This document shows positions 52,067-59,632 of a stretch of 64,000 nucleotides of DNA, in pieces. Position numbers and translations under genes: made by a program. The stretch is from contig NZ_LAYY01000005.1 of assembly GCF_000986785.1 (NCBI RefSeq), forward strand, positions 1-64,000, in the 5' to 3' direction. How positions within the stretch are numbered: position 1 is the first letter of the stretch; each line of letters begins with the position of its first letter. This DNA comes from Mesobacillus campisalis (GTDB lineage Bacteria; Bacillota; Bacilli; Bacillales; Cytobacillaceae). Below the pieces are notes generated by a model. The model had not been told where the DNA came from. It ran no database searches and was given only the letters and a program-made list of their open reading frames with translations.

Positions 52067-53439
52067 ACACGCTGTATCGGAAGTTCACGGCTGCCACTCT
52101 TGGAATCCTGGCCATCTCCATCGCCATTGGCTTTGCGCTCGCCAACTTCGTCTATCTCACTTCGACAAAGGAGAAAATTGACAGGCAGAATGTCGAAATT
52201 GCCCAGGAAATTGTCGATGTTCTGGAGCAGGTACATGGCTCTGGCACAGCTTATCCGCCTTACCTGGAATCGGTTGGCAAGCTGGGGTATCAGATTTATG
52301 TGTTGAGCGAATCGGGCGAGGAAGCGTATTTTGGACAGCCTTTCGCCAGGGGAGAGCTACCGGAAGAGGCAATGGAAGTGATAGCGAACGGGGACATTTA
52401 CCACGGAATGAACACATTCAGAAATCAATTTTGGATGATGGGGCATTTCGCCAATGACCTCAGGAATACGGTTGGGATTCCATTCACTCTTGACGGTGAG
52501 CAATACGGCCTGTTTATGCGCCCAAACAACAGGCTGCTGTTTTCGGATATCCATATAACGCTGGTTATTTTTATTGCGGCGATTGCAGCCGTCTCCATCA
52601 TCGGTGTTCTCTGGTTTGCCAAGCAGCTGATCAGGCCGATCACGAGATTGAAGGAGGCAACACATGAGATTTCAAGGGAGAATTTTAACTATGCGCTGGA
52701 TATCGATCGCAATGACGAAATCGGGCAGCTTGCTGAAAGCTTTAAAATGATGCAAAGGCAGCTTCAGCATAATGACGAGGCCCGCAAATCGTTTATCTCG
52801 AATGTTTCGCATGATTTCCAGTCGCCGCTGATGAACATCCAGGGATATGCCGACCTGCTGAGCGCGCCGGAAACAAGCGAAGGTGAGCGCCAGCAATATG
52901 TGGAGATTATCGGCGAGGAGTCGAAGCGGCTTTCCAGTCTGACGAAGCAGCTGCTGCTGCTCACCTCCCTGGATCAGGCTGCCTATCCGATGAAGCTTTC
53001 GGACGTCCAGATTGACGAGCAGATCAAGGCAATGATCCGCAAATACCAGTGGCGGCTTGAAGAAAAGGAAATCGAGGTATCGTACAAGCTGCAGCCTGTC
53101 TGTTTGAAGGCCGATGCCGAGCTGATGGTGAATGTTTGGGACAATCTGCTGACCAATGGTATCAAGTACAACACCGTCGGCGGCAGCATCTGGATTGGTC
53201 TGTCGAGGCAGGGTGATGCTGTGGAGCTCATTTTCAGGGACACAGGAATTGGCATGAACGAAGAAGCTGTTTCGAAGATTTTCGACCGGTTTTACCGGGT
53301 CGATGCCGCTCGCAAGAAGGGCGGCACCGGCCTCGGCCTGGCAATCGTGAAGCAGGTCATCGATTTGCACGGCGGGGAAATTGCCGTTGAAAGCAAAGTG
53401 GGAGAAGGAACAACTTTTACAATAAAACTTCCTGGATAA
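52063..53439 (+). CDS. Sensor histidine kinase (HAMP-HisKA-HATPase)
   Basis: A 458-residue membrane kinase. TM1 (about 10-31), a 140-residue external sensor, TM2 (ITLVIFIAAIAAVSIIGVLWF), HAMP, HisKA with H250 in SNVSHDFQSPLMNI, and HATPase with WDNLLTNGIKYNT, DTGIGM and GTGLGLAIVKQV. Translationally coupled to the regulator. Probably senses envelope stress; the external domain gives no clue to the signal. Confidence 0.93.
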   Translation: MNTLYRKFTAATLGILAISIAIGFALANFVYLTSTKEKIDRQNVEIAQEIVDVLEQVHGSGTAYPPYLESVGKLGYQIYVLSESGEEAYFGQPFARGELPEEAMEVIANGDIYHGMNTFRNQFWMMGHFANDLRNTVGIPFTLDGEQYGLFMRPNNRLLFSDIHITLVIFIAAIAAVSIIGVLWFAKQLIRPITRLKEATHEISRENFNYALDIDRNDEIGQLAESFKMMQRQLQHNDEARKSFISNVSHDFQSPLMNIQGYADLLSAPETSEGERQQYVEIIGEESKRLSSLTKQLLLLTSLDQAAYPMKLSDVQIDEQIKAMIRKYQWRLEEKEIEVSYKLQPVCLKADAELMVNVWDNLLTNGIKYNTVGGSIWIGLSRQGDAVELIFRDTGIGMNEEAVSKIFDRFYRVDAARKKGGTGLGLAIVKQVIDLHGGEIAVESKVGEGTTFTIKLPG

Positions 53440-53470
53440 AAGACAGGGAAGAATAGTAGGGGGAATTTAA

Positions 53471-53857
53471 GTGGAGAAACGTTGGAGTATAAGGCTTATT
53501 CGATTTGCCGCCATCTTTGGGATCATCGGGACGTTCATCGGTTCGCAGATGTCGGGAAGCATGGATTATTCTTTAAGGCCAATTCATGCGCATATTCTTT
53601 TGGTGGGCTGGCTGTCGGTGTTTGCCTGGGGAATTTTCTATCAGGTGTTCAAGGTAAAATACAAGAAGCTCGTATCGATTCATAGCGTACTGGCGATGGC
53701 AGGGGCACTGGGGCTGACACTCGGGATGTGGATGTACAACCTCAACCCATTCGGCCTGAACGACACCTTCGTCATGATTTTTTTTATTGTGGGCGGATCA
53801 CTCCTCCTGCTCGCCTTCGCCCTATTCGCTATCATCACGTTCCTAACAGAGAAATAG
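53471..53857 (+). CDS. Four-helix membrane protein with conserved-looking histidines
   Basis: A 128-residue integral membrane protein with four hydrophobic helices. His residues lie at the start of helix 2 (RPIHAHILLVGWLSVFAWG) and helix 3 (LVSIHSVLAMAG), a spacing reminiscent of the haem-ligand helices of haem-copper oxidase subunit I, but the protein is only a fragment of that size. GTG start with GGGGG. It begins 31 bases after the kinase and may share its transcript. Function unknown. Confidence 0.65.
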   Translation: MEKRWSIRLIRFAAIFGIIGTFIGSQMSGSMDYSLRPIHAHILLVGWLSVFAWGIFYQVFKVKYKKLVSIHSVLAMAGALGLTLGMWMYNLNPFGLNDTFVMIFFIVGGSLLLLAFALFAIITFLTEK

Positions 53858-53945
53858 GGGTCAGGCACCCTTTGCCGCTTCACCGCAACGGGGGTCAGGC
53901 ACCCTGCGGCGCTTTAGAGCGCTGCAGGGTGCCTGACCCCTTTTA
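53854..53945. repeat. REP-like cluster 6: inverted pair acting as a terminator
   Basis: After one reverse unit (GGGGTCAGGCACCC at 53857) come two more units facing each other: GGGGTCAGGCACCCTGCGGC and its near-perfect complement GCAGGGTGCCTGACCCC, joined by a short loop and followed by TTTT. The resulting stem of more than 20 bp lies between two convergent genes and would end transcription on both strands. Confidence 0.8.
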
Positions 53946-55748
53946 TTTCAGTCCGTTCACATACTCATCAGACAATGAAAGATACTTTAAGATCCAATCG
54001 AGCTGCTTGAGGGCGGCCTGGCCGGCGGGTTTGGTGGTGCGGTCGGCAATGGTGGTGAGCTCGCCGCTGTCCCGGGTTTCTCCTGGGGAAAAGCCATACG
54101 TGCTGTCAAGGTACGTCCCGGTCGGAGCATAAAAACGCACACCAATCAGGTTTTCCTTTGCATTCATCAGGTCGGTGCCAAACACAACCTCCCGTCCCAA
54201 ATCCAGCCCAAGCAGATTTGCCAGGGTAGGGTAGATGTCCACCAACCCCCCGGTCATTTCCACAATCTTCCCGCCCGCCGCTCCTGGCACCCGCAGTACG
54301 AGCGGCACATTCAAATGGTCGAGCAGCCCGTGATATTCGCGCCCCAGCAGCTTCCTCACCAGCTCTTTGTCATGGTCATTCTTCGTCTGCAGCCCCTGGT
54401 GATCCCCGTACACCACCATCACGCTCTCCTCATAAAGCCCGTCCGTCTTCAGCTGCTCCACCAATTTCCCCAAAGCATAATCGGCATAATTGACGCTCTG
54501 AATATACTTGCCGACGATGCTGCCATCAAACTCCTCCGGCAGCCCCATCACCAGCTTCTTTTTCTCCTCCGGCAGCTCATAAGGAAAATGGCTGGAAAGC
54601 GCGATGAGATTCACATAAAAGGGACGGCCCTCATCCCGGAATTCCCGCAGCTTCACCATCGACTTTTCATAAAAAATCTCATCAGAGGTCCCGTACGCAA
54701 TGAAATCCTCTTTGCCAAAGTAGCTTTTATCGTAAAATTCCTGGAAACTCAAGGACTTGTACATCTCCTCCCGGTTCCAGAAGGAAACATCATTCGCGTG
54801 AAAAGTGGCAGTATGGTAGCCGGCTTCACCCAGTATAACAGGCAGGCCGCGCATTTCCTTGCCGGCAATCGCGGCCGTCATCGGCGTGTCACCCAGCGCA
54901 TAGACCGACGTATTGGTGATAAACTCGGCGTCCGAGGTATTTCCCTTGCCAACCTGGGTATAGAAATTTGGGAAATACATGCCATCAGCCGCCAGCCTGT
55001 TCAGGTTGGGAGTAATCTCCCTGCCGCCGATTTTTTTATTCACCAGAAGATCCTGAACAGACTCAAGCTGCACAACAATCACATTCTTGCCCTTGGCAAT
55101 GCCGGCCAACTCAACGCCTCCGCGCACCCGGTTCCGCTGCTGTTCAGCGACCATCTCGGGAGTCACTTCGACATCGCCCCTGAACGCCGCGCTCATCCCG
55201 GACAGGCCCTCCATCAGCTGATAGCCGACCAAACCCAGCTGATTGAACTGGCTGATCTCACTTAGCGTACCCCGGGCGTTCCGCACCCCATTGGCCACAA
55301 ACACGCCCGCCAACACAAGAACTCCAACCAGAACCCACCGTTTCAGCCTAAAAGAAACCCTCCGCTTCATTAAAAAAGGGAGAACGAGGAAATCGGCGAA
55401 CAGCAGAAGATATCTGTATTTAAAAAGCGCTGCAATGCTGTCGCCGACGTCGCCAAGCTGGTCAGCCTGACCAAGCGCCTTGTAAGTGATGATGCTGTTG
55501 TAATAGTCAAAATAAATGATGGCTGTCAGGGAAACCACTGATATCAGCAGGTTCACGGCCAAAAGCAGGGGGTTCGCCCGCTTGCCGTCCGCTGCGGCTA
55601 TCAGCACGATCAGCAAAAACAGCAGCGAAATCTCGGCCAGAACGCCTGGCACGTGGATTTCCCCGATGATCAGCTGCCTCACAAACAACACTTTTAACAC
55701 CAGCATGAAAAAAGTGGCCGACGTAAATATATTCCACTTACTTTCCAT
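53943..55748 (-). CDS. Lipoteichoic acid synthase-like sulfatase (LtaS/YqgS family)
   Basis: A 601-residue membrane enzyme. Five N-terminal TM helices precede an extracellular sulfatase-fold domain with the family's metal and active-site residues: VIVVQLESVQDLL, T271 in GKGNTSDAEFITN (nucleophile), HANDVSFWNREEMY and VVYGDHQG. LtaS-type enzymes polymerise glycerol phosphate from phosphatidylglycerol onto a glycolipid. B. subtilis has four such genes; which one this corresponds to is not clear. ATG 55748 follows GGGAGAG. Confidence 0.9.
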   Translation of the reverse strand: MESKWNIFTSATFFMLVLKVLFVRQLIIGEIHVPGVLAEISLLFLLIVLIAAADGKRANPLLLAVNLLISVVSLTAIIYFDYYNSIITYKALGQADQLGDVGDSIAALFKYRYLLLFADFLVLPFLMKRRVSFRLKRWVLVGVLVLAGVFVANGVRNARGTLSEISQFNQLGLVGYQLMEGLSGMSAAFRGDVEVTPEMVAEQQRNRVRGGVELAGIAKGKNVIVVQLESVQDLLVNKKIGGREITPNLNRLAADGMYFPNFYTQVGKGNTSDAEFITNTSVYALGDTPMTAAIAGKEMRGLPVILGEAGYHTATFHANDVSFWNREEMYKSLSFQEFYDKSYFGKEDFIAYGTSDEIFYEKSMVKLREFRDEGRPFYVNLIALSSHFPYELPEEKKKLVMGLPEEFDGSIVGKYIQSVNYADYALGKLVEQLKTDGLYEESVMVVYGDHQGLQTKNDHDKELVRKLLGREYHGLLDHLNVPLVLRVPGAAGGKIVEMTGGLVDIYPTLANLLGLDLGREVVFGTDLMNAKENLIGVRFYAPTGTYLDSTYGFSPGETRDSGELTTIADRTTKPAGQAALKQLDWILKYLSLSDEYVNGLK

Positions 55749-55949
55749 AAAATCTCTCCCGGTTTTAGCGCTCCTATTATTGGTTAGTGTTCTCAAAACG
55801 GCACTATATCCAACTTGAAAACCGGAAATTCACATGCCAAAATCCCCCTGAAAATCACATGCAAGTTCTCCCTCATTACCGGGCAACATAACTGCAGACC
55901 CATGCTGGTCACCTTTAGAACAAACTATCTAGGAAAGGGGTTTTTTCGT

Positions 55950-56279
55950 TTGAACAAGAAACTTTTAGCTGTAATCGGCGGTACGATCCTTTCTGCTTCC
56001 CTTGTGACAGGCTGCGGAACTGATAATAATGACCCGGCTCCTCCGGCTGACGATAACAACGGTGCAGAGATCAACCGTTATGATGACCGCAACAATGGCA
56101 TGTTCAACAACAACGACGACCGCGGCATCTTCGACAATAACAATGGCGGCAATGGAAATGGCATGAACGACAGGAATACCGGAAACGACGGCGACATGAT
56201 GAGGGACAACAACACTCGTGGCGAAGATCCAATGGAAGACCGCCTTGACATGAACGACCGCAACGACCGCGACCGTTAA
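55950..56279 (+). CDS. Asp/Asn-rich small lipoprotein
   Basis: A 109-residue lipoprotein starting at TTG 55950 (AGGAAAGGGG nine bases upstream): signal MNKKLLAVIGGTILSASLVTG-Cys22, then a low-complexity tail built from D, N, R, G and M (NDDRGIFDNNNGGNGNG, EDRLDMNDRNDRDR). No folded domain is evident. Similar small lipoproteins occur in spore-formers; role unknown. Confidence 0.7.
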   Translation: MNKKLLAVIGGTILSASLVTGCGTDNNDPAPPADDNNGAEINRYDDRNNGMFNNNDDRGIFDNNNGGNGNGMNDRNTGNDGDMMRDNNTRGEDPMEDRLDMNDRNDRDR

Positions 56280-56296
56280 TAAGAACGAAGATTACC

Positions 56297-56330
56297 AAAC
56301 AGGGCAGGGTAATACCTGCCTTGTTTTTTT
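56297..56330 (+). terminator. Terminator after the lipoprotein gene
   Basis: ACAGGGCAGG / CCTGCCTTGT stem with GTAATA loop followed by TTTTTTT. Confidence 0.8.
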
Positions 56331-56367
56331 GTGTGGCGGGCTTGGAATTTCCACATCCTAGCACATA

Positions 56368-56404
56368 AAAAAACCACCCCAGCGCTAGAGGCTGAGGTTG
56401 GTTA
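56368..56404 (-). terminator. Terminator of the ywpF-like gene
   Basis: Read on the minus strand, AACCAACCTCAGCC pairs with GGCTGGGGTGGTT-like sequence around TCTAGC and is followed by TTTTTTT. Confidence 0.65.
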
Positions 56405-56836
56405 TACTTTCTTTGGCAGGACGATTTTGGGACGGGAGACGATTTTTTCGCGGAATTCACGCAGCAGGTCATCGCCGGTGAAACCCTGCTCGAGCAGGTA
56501 CTCCAGCAGCATGGCGGGGTAATCGTTTTTGATCTTGGTCAGGCTGCCTCTTAGCAGGATGCTAGCATTTCCGTTGATCCTCTTGATGGTGCAAACCTTC
56601 GACTTGAAAGCGGCGGGGTCGTTTTCCTTCTTGGTAATGACCACCTGGACGACGATGTCCTTCTGCTCCTCGCACGCTTCCTCAAAATGCGGAATGAACT
56701 TCTCATCAACAAAGACTTCGATCAGCCAGTTCCCGCTTGCATCTTCCTTGTTGATGATCAGACCTTCCTTAATTTCGATATCCGTGACATTTTCTTCATC
56801 GACAATTTGCAAAGAGATCAATCTAAATGACTTCAT
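56402..56836 (-). CDS. ywpF: YwpF-family protein
   Basis: A 144-residue soluble protein of the YwpF family (MKSFRLISLQIVDEENVTDIEI, NGNASILLRGSLTKIKND, YLLEQGFTGDDLLREFREKIV). ATG 56836 follows AAGGAGGGCG; the frame upstream has no site. In B. subtilis ywpF lies close to ssbB, as here, though divergent. Function unknown. Confidence 0.85.
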   Translation of the reverse strand: MKSFRLISLQIVDEENVTDIEIKEGLIINKEDASGNWLIEVFVDEKFIPHFEEACEEQKDIVVQVVITKKENDPAAFKSKVCTIKRINGNASILLRGSLTKIKNDYPAMLLEYLLEQGFTGDDLLREFREKIVSRPKIVLPKKV

Positions 56837-57091
56837 GGCGCCCTCCTTATCCCTTTTACGAAAAGTATAACATAGCGATAAAAAAGAAAGCGAATTCAAT
56901 CGTTGTCGAAAAATCTTTGAAGGATGGCTGAAAATAGCAATATCAACATCAGCAGCCCTCCTAAAAAGAATTTATCGCCGCAAAGTCTGCCCAAATCGAC
57001 AAAAACCTGCCTTCCAATCGATACCTTTGACGATTTTACGGGAAAGCTGGCAGATTGTATGATGAAGGCATCAAAGCGAAAGGAGAACTCC

Positions 57092-57469
57092 ATGATCAAC
57101 CAGATCGTTCTTGTAGGGCGGCTGACGCGCGATCCTGAACTGAAGTACACGCCTGATGGAAAGGCTGTCACCAATGTCACCCTGGCAGTCACCCGGCAAT
57201 ACCGCAATGCAAACGGCGAGCAGGAAGCCGATTTCGTCCCATGCATCCTCTGGAGGAAAACCGCTGAAAACACCGCAAACTACTGCCGAAAAGGCTCCGT
57301 CATCGGTGTGAACGGCCGTATCCAGACCCGCCATTATGAAAATCAGGAAAAAAAGCGGGTATACGTGACAGAGGTCGTTGCCGAGCATGTGCAATTCCTC
57401 AGCAAAAAGCCGGCGGCACAAGGGTCGCAGGAAGTGGAGGTCATGCCCTTTGAGCCGGTGCCCCAATGA
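57092..57469 (+). CDS. ssbB: Single-stranded DNA-binding protein SsbB
   Basis: A 125-residue OB-fold protein: [33 protein letters not shown] and [25 protein letters not shown]-like core. It lacks the long linker and the acidic DDDIPF tip of the essential SsbA, matching the short competence-linked SsbB (YwpH). Start ATG 57092 with AAAGGAG. The end overlaps a small coiled-coil gene. Confidence 0.92.
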   Translation: MINQIVLVGRLTRDPELKYTPDGKAVTNVTLAVTRQYRNANGEQEADFVPCILWRKTAENTANYCRKGSVIGVNGRIQTRHYENQEKKRVYVTEVVAEHVQFLSKKPAAQGSQEVEVMPFEPVPQ

Positions 57470-57653
57470 AAATGAAGGACTGGAAAAACTGCTGGTCAGC
57501 CTGATCAAGATGGTCGGGAAGACCAATGAAAAAGTCGACAGCCTCACGCGACGGATCCACCAGCTTGAAATGGCGGCCATCGAACAGCAGGAACAGCGCC
57601 AGTTCACCTTCCTGGCTGGCCAGGCACAGCCGGAAGAACTGAAAAGCATGTAA
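57450..57653 (+). CDS. Small coiled-coil protein overlapping ssbB
   Basis: A 67-residue frame from TTG 57450, with GTGGAGG nine bases before it inside ssbB. It reads [20 protein letters not shown] then [26 protein letters not shown], a heptad-like coiled coil, and ends EELKSM. It overlaps the ssbB end by 20 bases in another frame. A terminator follows. No family recognised. Confidence 0.55.
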   Translation: MSRCPNENEGLEKLLVSLIKMVGKTNEKVDSLTRRIHQLEMAAIEQQEQRQFTFLAGQAQPEELKSM

Positions 57654-57712
57654 TTTCTCCAAATTGTCTCCATCAGAAAAAATCAATTACTGCCACCTAT
57701 TCCCCCATTTTA

Positions 57713-57740
57713 GCCGGCCAGCTTTTGGCCGGCATTTTTC
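57713..57740 (+). terminator. Terminator after the ssbB unit
   Basis: GCCGGCCA / TGGCCGGC stem (57713-57733) followed by ATTTTTC. Confidence 0.85.
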
Positions 57741-57791
57741 ATATTGATTTTACCTGGGAAAAACAGGATAGTAAAATAGGGAGGGGTCTTC

Positions 57792-58340
57792 ATGAAAGTG
57801 AATCCGAAAGAGTTTCAGGTTAAGGGCATCCGTTATATTTTGAGGTCTGCTGAAGAGGAAGATGCGCGGTGCTTGTCTGAAGTCCGGCTGCAGATTGATG
57901 GCGAGACTGAAAACATGGACCGCGAAAAAGGGGAGGCATACATCGATGAAGCAGGCTTCAAGCAGCTGATTTCCGAAGACACCGAAAGCGCCCGCAGCTT
58001 GTTTTTAGTAGCCGAAGTGAATGGCAGGATTGCCGGGTTTGCGAGATGCGAGGGAAGCAGTCTAAAGCGGCTGGCGCATAAAGTCGAATTTGGCATCTGT
58101 GTGCTAAAAGAGTTCTGGGGATATGGAATCGGCCAGAACCTGCTGAGGGAGGCCATCCTCTGGGCAGACGGAAGCGGCATCAAAAAAATCAGCCTGAGTG
58201 TGCTTGAAACCAATGAAAAGGCCATCAAGCTGTATCAGAAGCACGGGTTTGAAACCGAAGGCATCTTAAGGAAGGATAAACTTCTTTCTGACGGCCGGTA
58301 TTATAATACCGTCGTGATGGGAAGATGGCATGGCATTTAA
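57792..58340 (+). CDS. GNAT-family N-acetyltransferase
   Basis: A 182-residue acetyl-CoA-dependent acetyltransferase of the RimJ/RimL-like type. The acetyl-CoA loop is VLKEFWGYGIGQNLLREAI, and the C-terminal part ISLSVLETNEKAIKLYQKHGFETEGILRKD is characteristic. Ribosome site GGGAGGGG. The acceptor substrate cannot be predicted. Confidence 0.88.
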   Translation: MKVNPKEFQVKGIRYILRSAEEEDARCLSEVRLQIDGETENMDREKGEAYIDEAGFKQLISEDTESARSLFLVAEVNGRIAGFARCEGSSLKRLAHKVEFGICVLKEFWGYGIGQNLLREAILWADGSGIKKISLSVLETNEKAIKLYQKHGFETEGILRKDKLLSDGRYYNTVVMGRWHGI

Positions 58341-58492
58341 TTAAATTTCAAAGAAAACACAAATTTGTAACATGTTCAAAACATTAAAACTTTCCAATTC
58401 CTGTATAATAGAGCGTAATACCCTTACGATTATGTCTATTGCCACTGTTCATATCATGGAAATTCCGCAACTTACAGGAAGGGACGATTTTA

Positions 58493-59218
58493 TTGATCAA
58501 TATGTATTCTTCTATACTCGAAAACATCAGAAGTGCAGTCATGGTGATCAACCACCAGTATACAATTGTTTCTGTCAATAAACAGTGCGAAAAACTTCTG
58601 AGTGTAAAGAGGGAAGAAATTTTAAACAAGAATATCTTTCAAGCCTTTCCTGATGCGCCTGATGAAGTAAGACATATTGAGCACACAATAAAATACGAAC
58701 AGGAATATGCTATAGACGTCATGCCTTACCAATGGGGGCCCTATAACGCTTATTTCACCATCCATACAAAGCTTATTTACGAGGATGGCTTGGTGGCAGG
58801 GGCAATGGCGGAATTCGCGGATATAACGCAGTATATTGACCGTGAAGAGGACCTCAAAAAAAGTGTAGAAGCGATGGCAACGAATCTGGTGCCTATATCC
58901 CGTTCTACAGCCATCCTCACGCTGACCCAGCCTGTAGTAGCAGAGCTGACGCCAGGGTTATTTATTGAAAAAACGCTGCGTGCCGCCCACTCACTTGATG
59001 TAAGCAAAATCATTCTGGATGTTAACGCTATTTATGAAGCGAATGATATTTTTTATGAGTCGATCACAAAATTGGCTTATGGAATGCAGCTGATCGGAAA
59101 GGAAATGATCCTTACCGGGTTTCGTCCGGCCGTTGTCCGCCAAATGACGGATAGGGGATTTGACTTGCGGGGACTGCGGATTTACCCCACTCTAATGAGA
59201 GCCATGGAGTTAAACTAG
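58493..59218 (+). CDS. PAS-STAS domain protein (RsbR-like)
   Basis: A 241-residue cytoplasmic protein: an N-terminal PAS domain (SAVMVINHQYTIVSVNKQCEKLLSV, VAGAMAEFADITQY) and a C-terminal STAS domain (about 140-238; RSTAILTLTQPVVAELTPG, VSKIILDVNAIYEANDIFYESI, EMILTGFRPAVVRQM). STAS proteins with sensory N-termini act in stressosome-like partner switching. TTG 58493 has AGGAAGGGA nine bases upstream; ATG 58502 is the alternative. Phosphoacceptor residues are not obvious, and no partner kinase is nearby. Confidence 0.75.
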   Translation: MINMYSSILENIRSAVMVINHQYTIVSVNKQCEKLLSVKREEILNKNIFQAFPDAPDEVRHIEHTIKYEQEYAIDVMPYQWGPYNAYFTIHTKLIYEDGLVAGAMAEFADITQYIDREEDLKKSVEAMATNLVPISRSTAILTLTQPVVAELTPGLFIEKTLRAAHSLDVSKIILDVNAIYEANDIFYESITKLAYGMQLIGKEMILTGFRPAVVRQMTDRGFDLRGLRIYPTLMRAMELN

Positions 59219-59245
59219 GCTGCCGCAACAACTGGATAACAAGTG

Positions 59246-59273
59246 CAAACCCGCCTATTTGGCGGGTTTTTGC
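59246..59273 (+). terminator. Terminator after the PAS-STAS gene
   Basis: AAACCCGCC / GGCGGGTTT stem with TATTT loop, then TT. Confidence 0.85.
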
Positions 59274-59353
59274 CATGCTTGGGATGTTCGTCCAATCAGC
59301 GGGAATATCCCTACATACACTATCACAGTAGAGAATATGGGAGGTGAAAATTT

Positions 59354-59440
59354 ATGTCACACAAATCCAATAACTTTGCTTTGTTCGTTGTGCTGTTTAT
59401 TCTCCTGATTATCATTGGAGCGTCTTATATGAGCTACTGA
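59354..59440 (+). CDS. YjcZ-family sporulation peptide, 28 aa
   Basis: A 28-residue peptide, MSHKSNNFALFVVLFILLII then IGASYMSY, preceded by GGGAGGTG. The single hydrophobic helix FALFVVLFILLIIIGA is the signature of the YjcZ family of small sporulation membrane peptides. It is followed by its own terminator. The match is by motif and length only, since the protein is so short. Confidence 0.8.
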   Translation: MSHKSNNFALFVVLFILLIIIGASYMSY

Positions 59441-59496
59441 TGGGGAAGTAAAAAGGCAATTCCCGCCTCCAAACACCATCTGATTTTCTATTGTAA

Positions 59497-59528
59497 AAGG
59501 CTGCTGAAAAAGATTCAGCAGCCTTAAA
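59497..59528. terminator. Terminator after the YjcZ-like gene
   Basis: AAGGCTGCTGAA / TTCAGCAGCCTT perfect 12-bp stem with five-base loop. Confidence 0.8.
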
Positions 59529-59539
59529 TATTTCTTTAC

Positions 59540-59632
59540 TTAACTAAAGCGTGCCTGACCCGCGGTGCGGTAATGCACTAAAGGGTGCCTGACCCGCGGT
59601 GCTTTAAAGCGTCACAGGGTGCCTGACCCCTA
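59540..59632. repeat. REP-like GTGCCTGACCC cluster 7
   Basis: Three units (AAGCGTGCCTGACCCGC, AGGGTGCCTGACCCGC, AGGGTGCCTGACCCC) with a period of about 35 bp fill the space up to the stop of the helicase gene. Confidence 0.75.

Noticed and set aside
54315-55265. 316-codon plus-strand frame opposite the LtaS-like gene, and a 386-codon one opposite the SNF2 gene (60344-61504)
   Set aside because: Antisense to strong enzymes with catalytic motifs; no start site or domain of their own.
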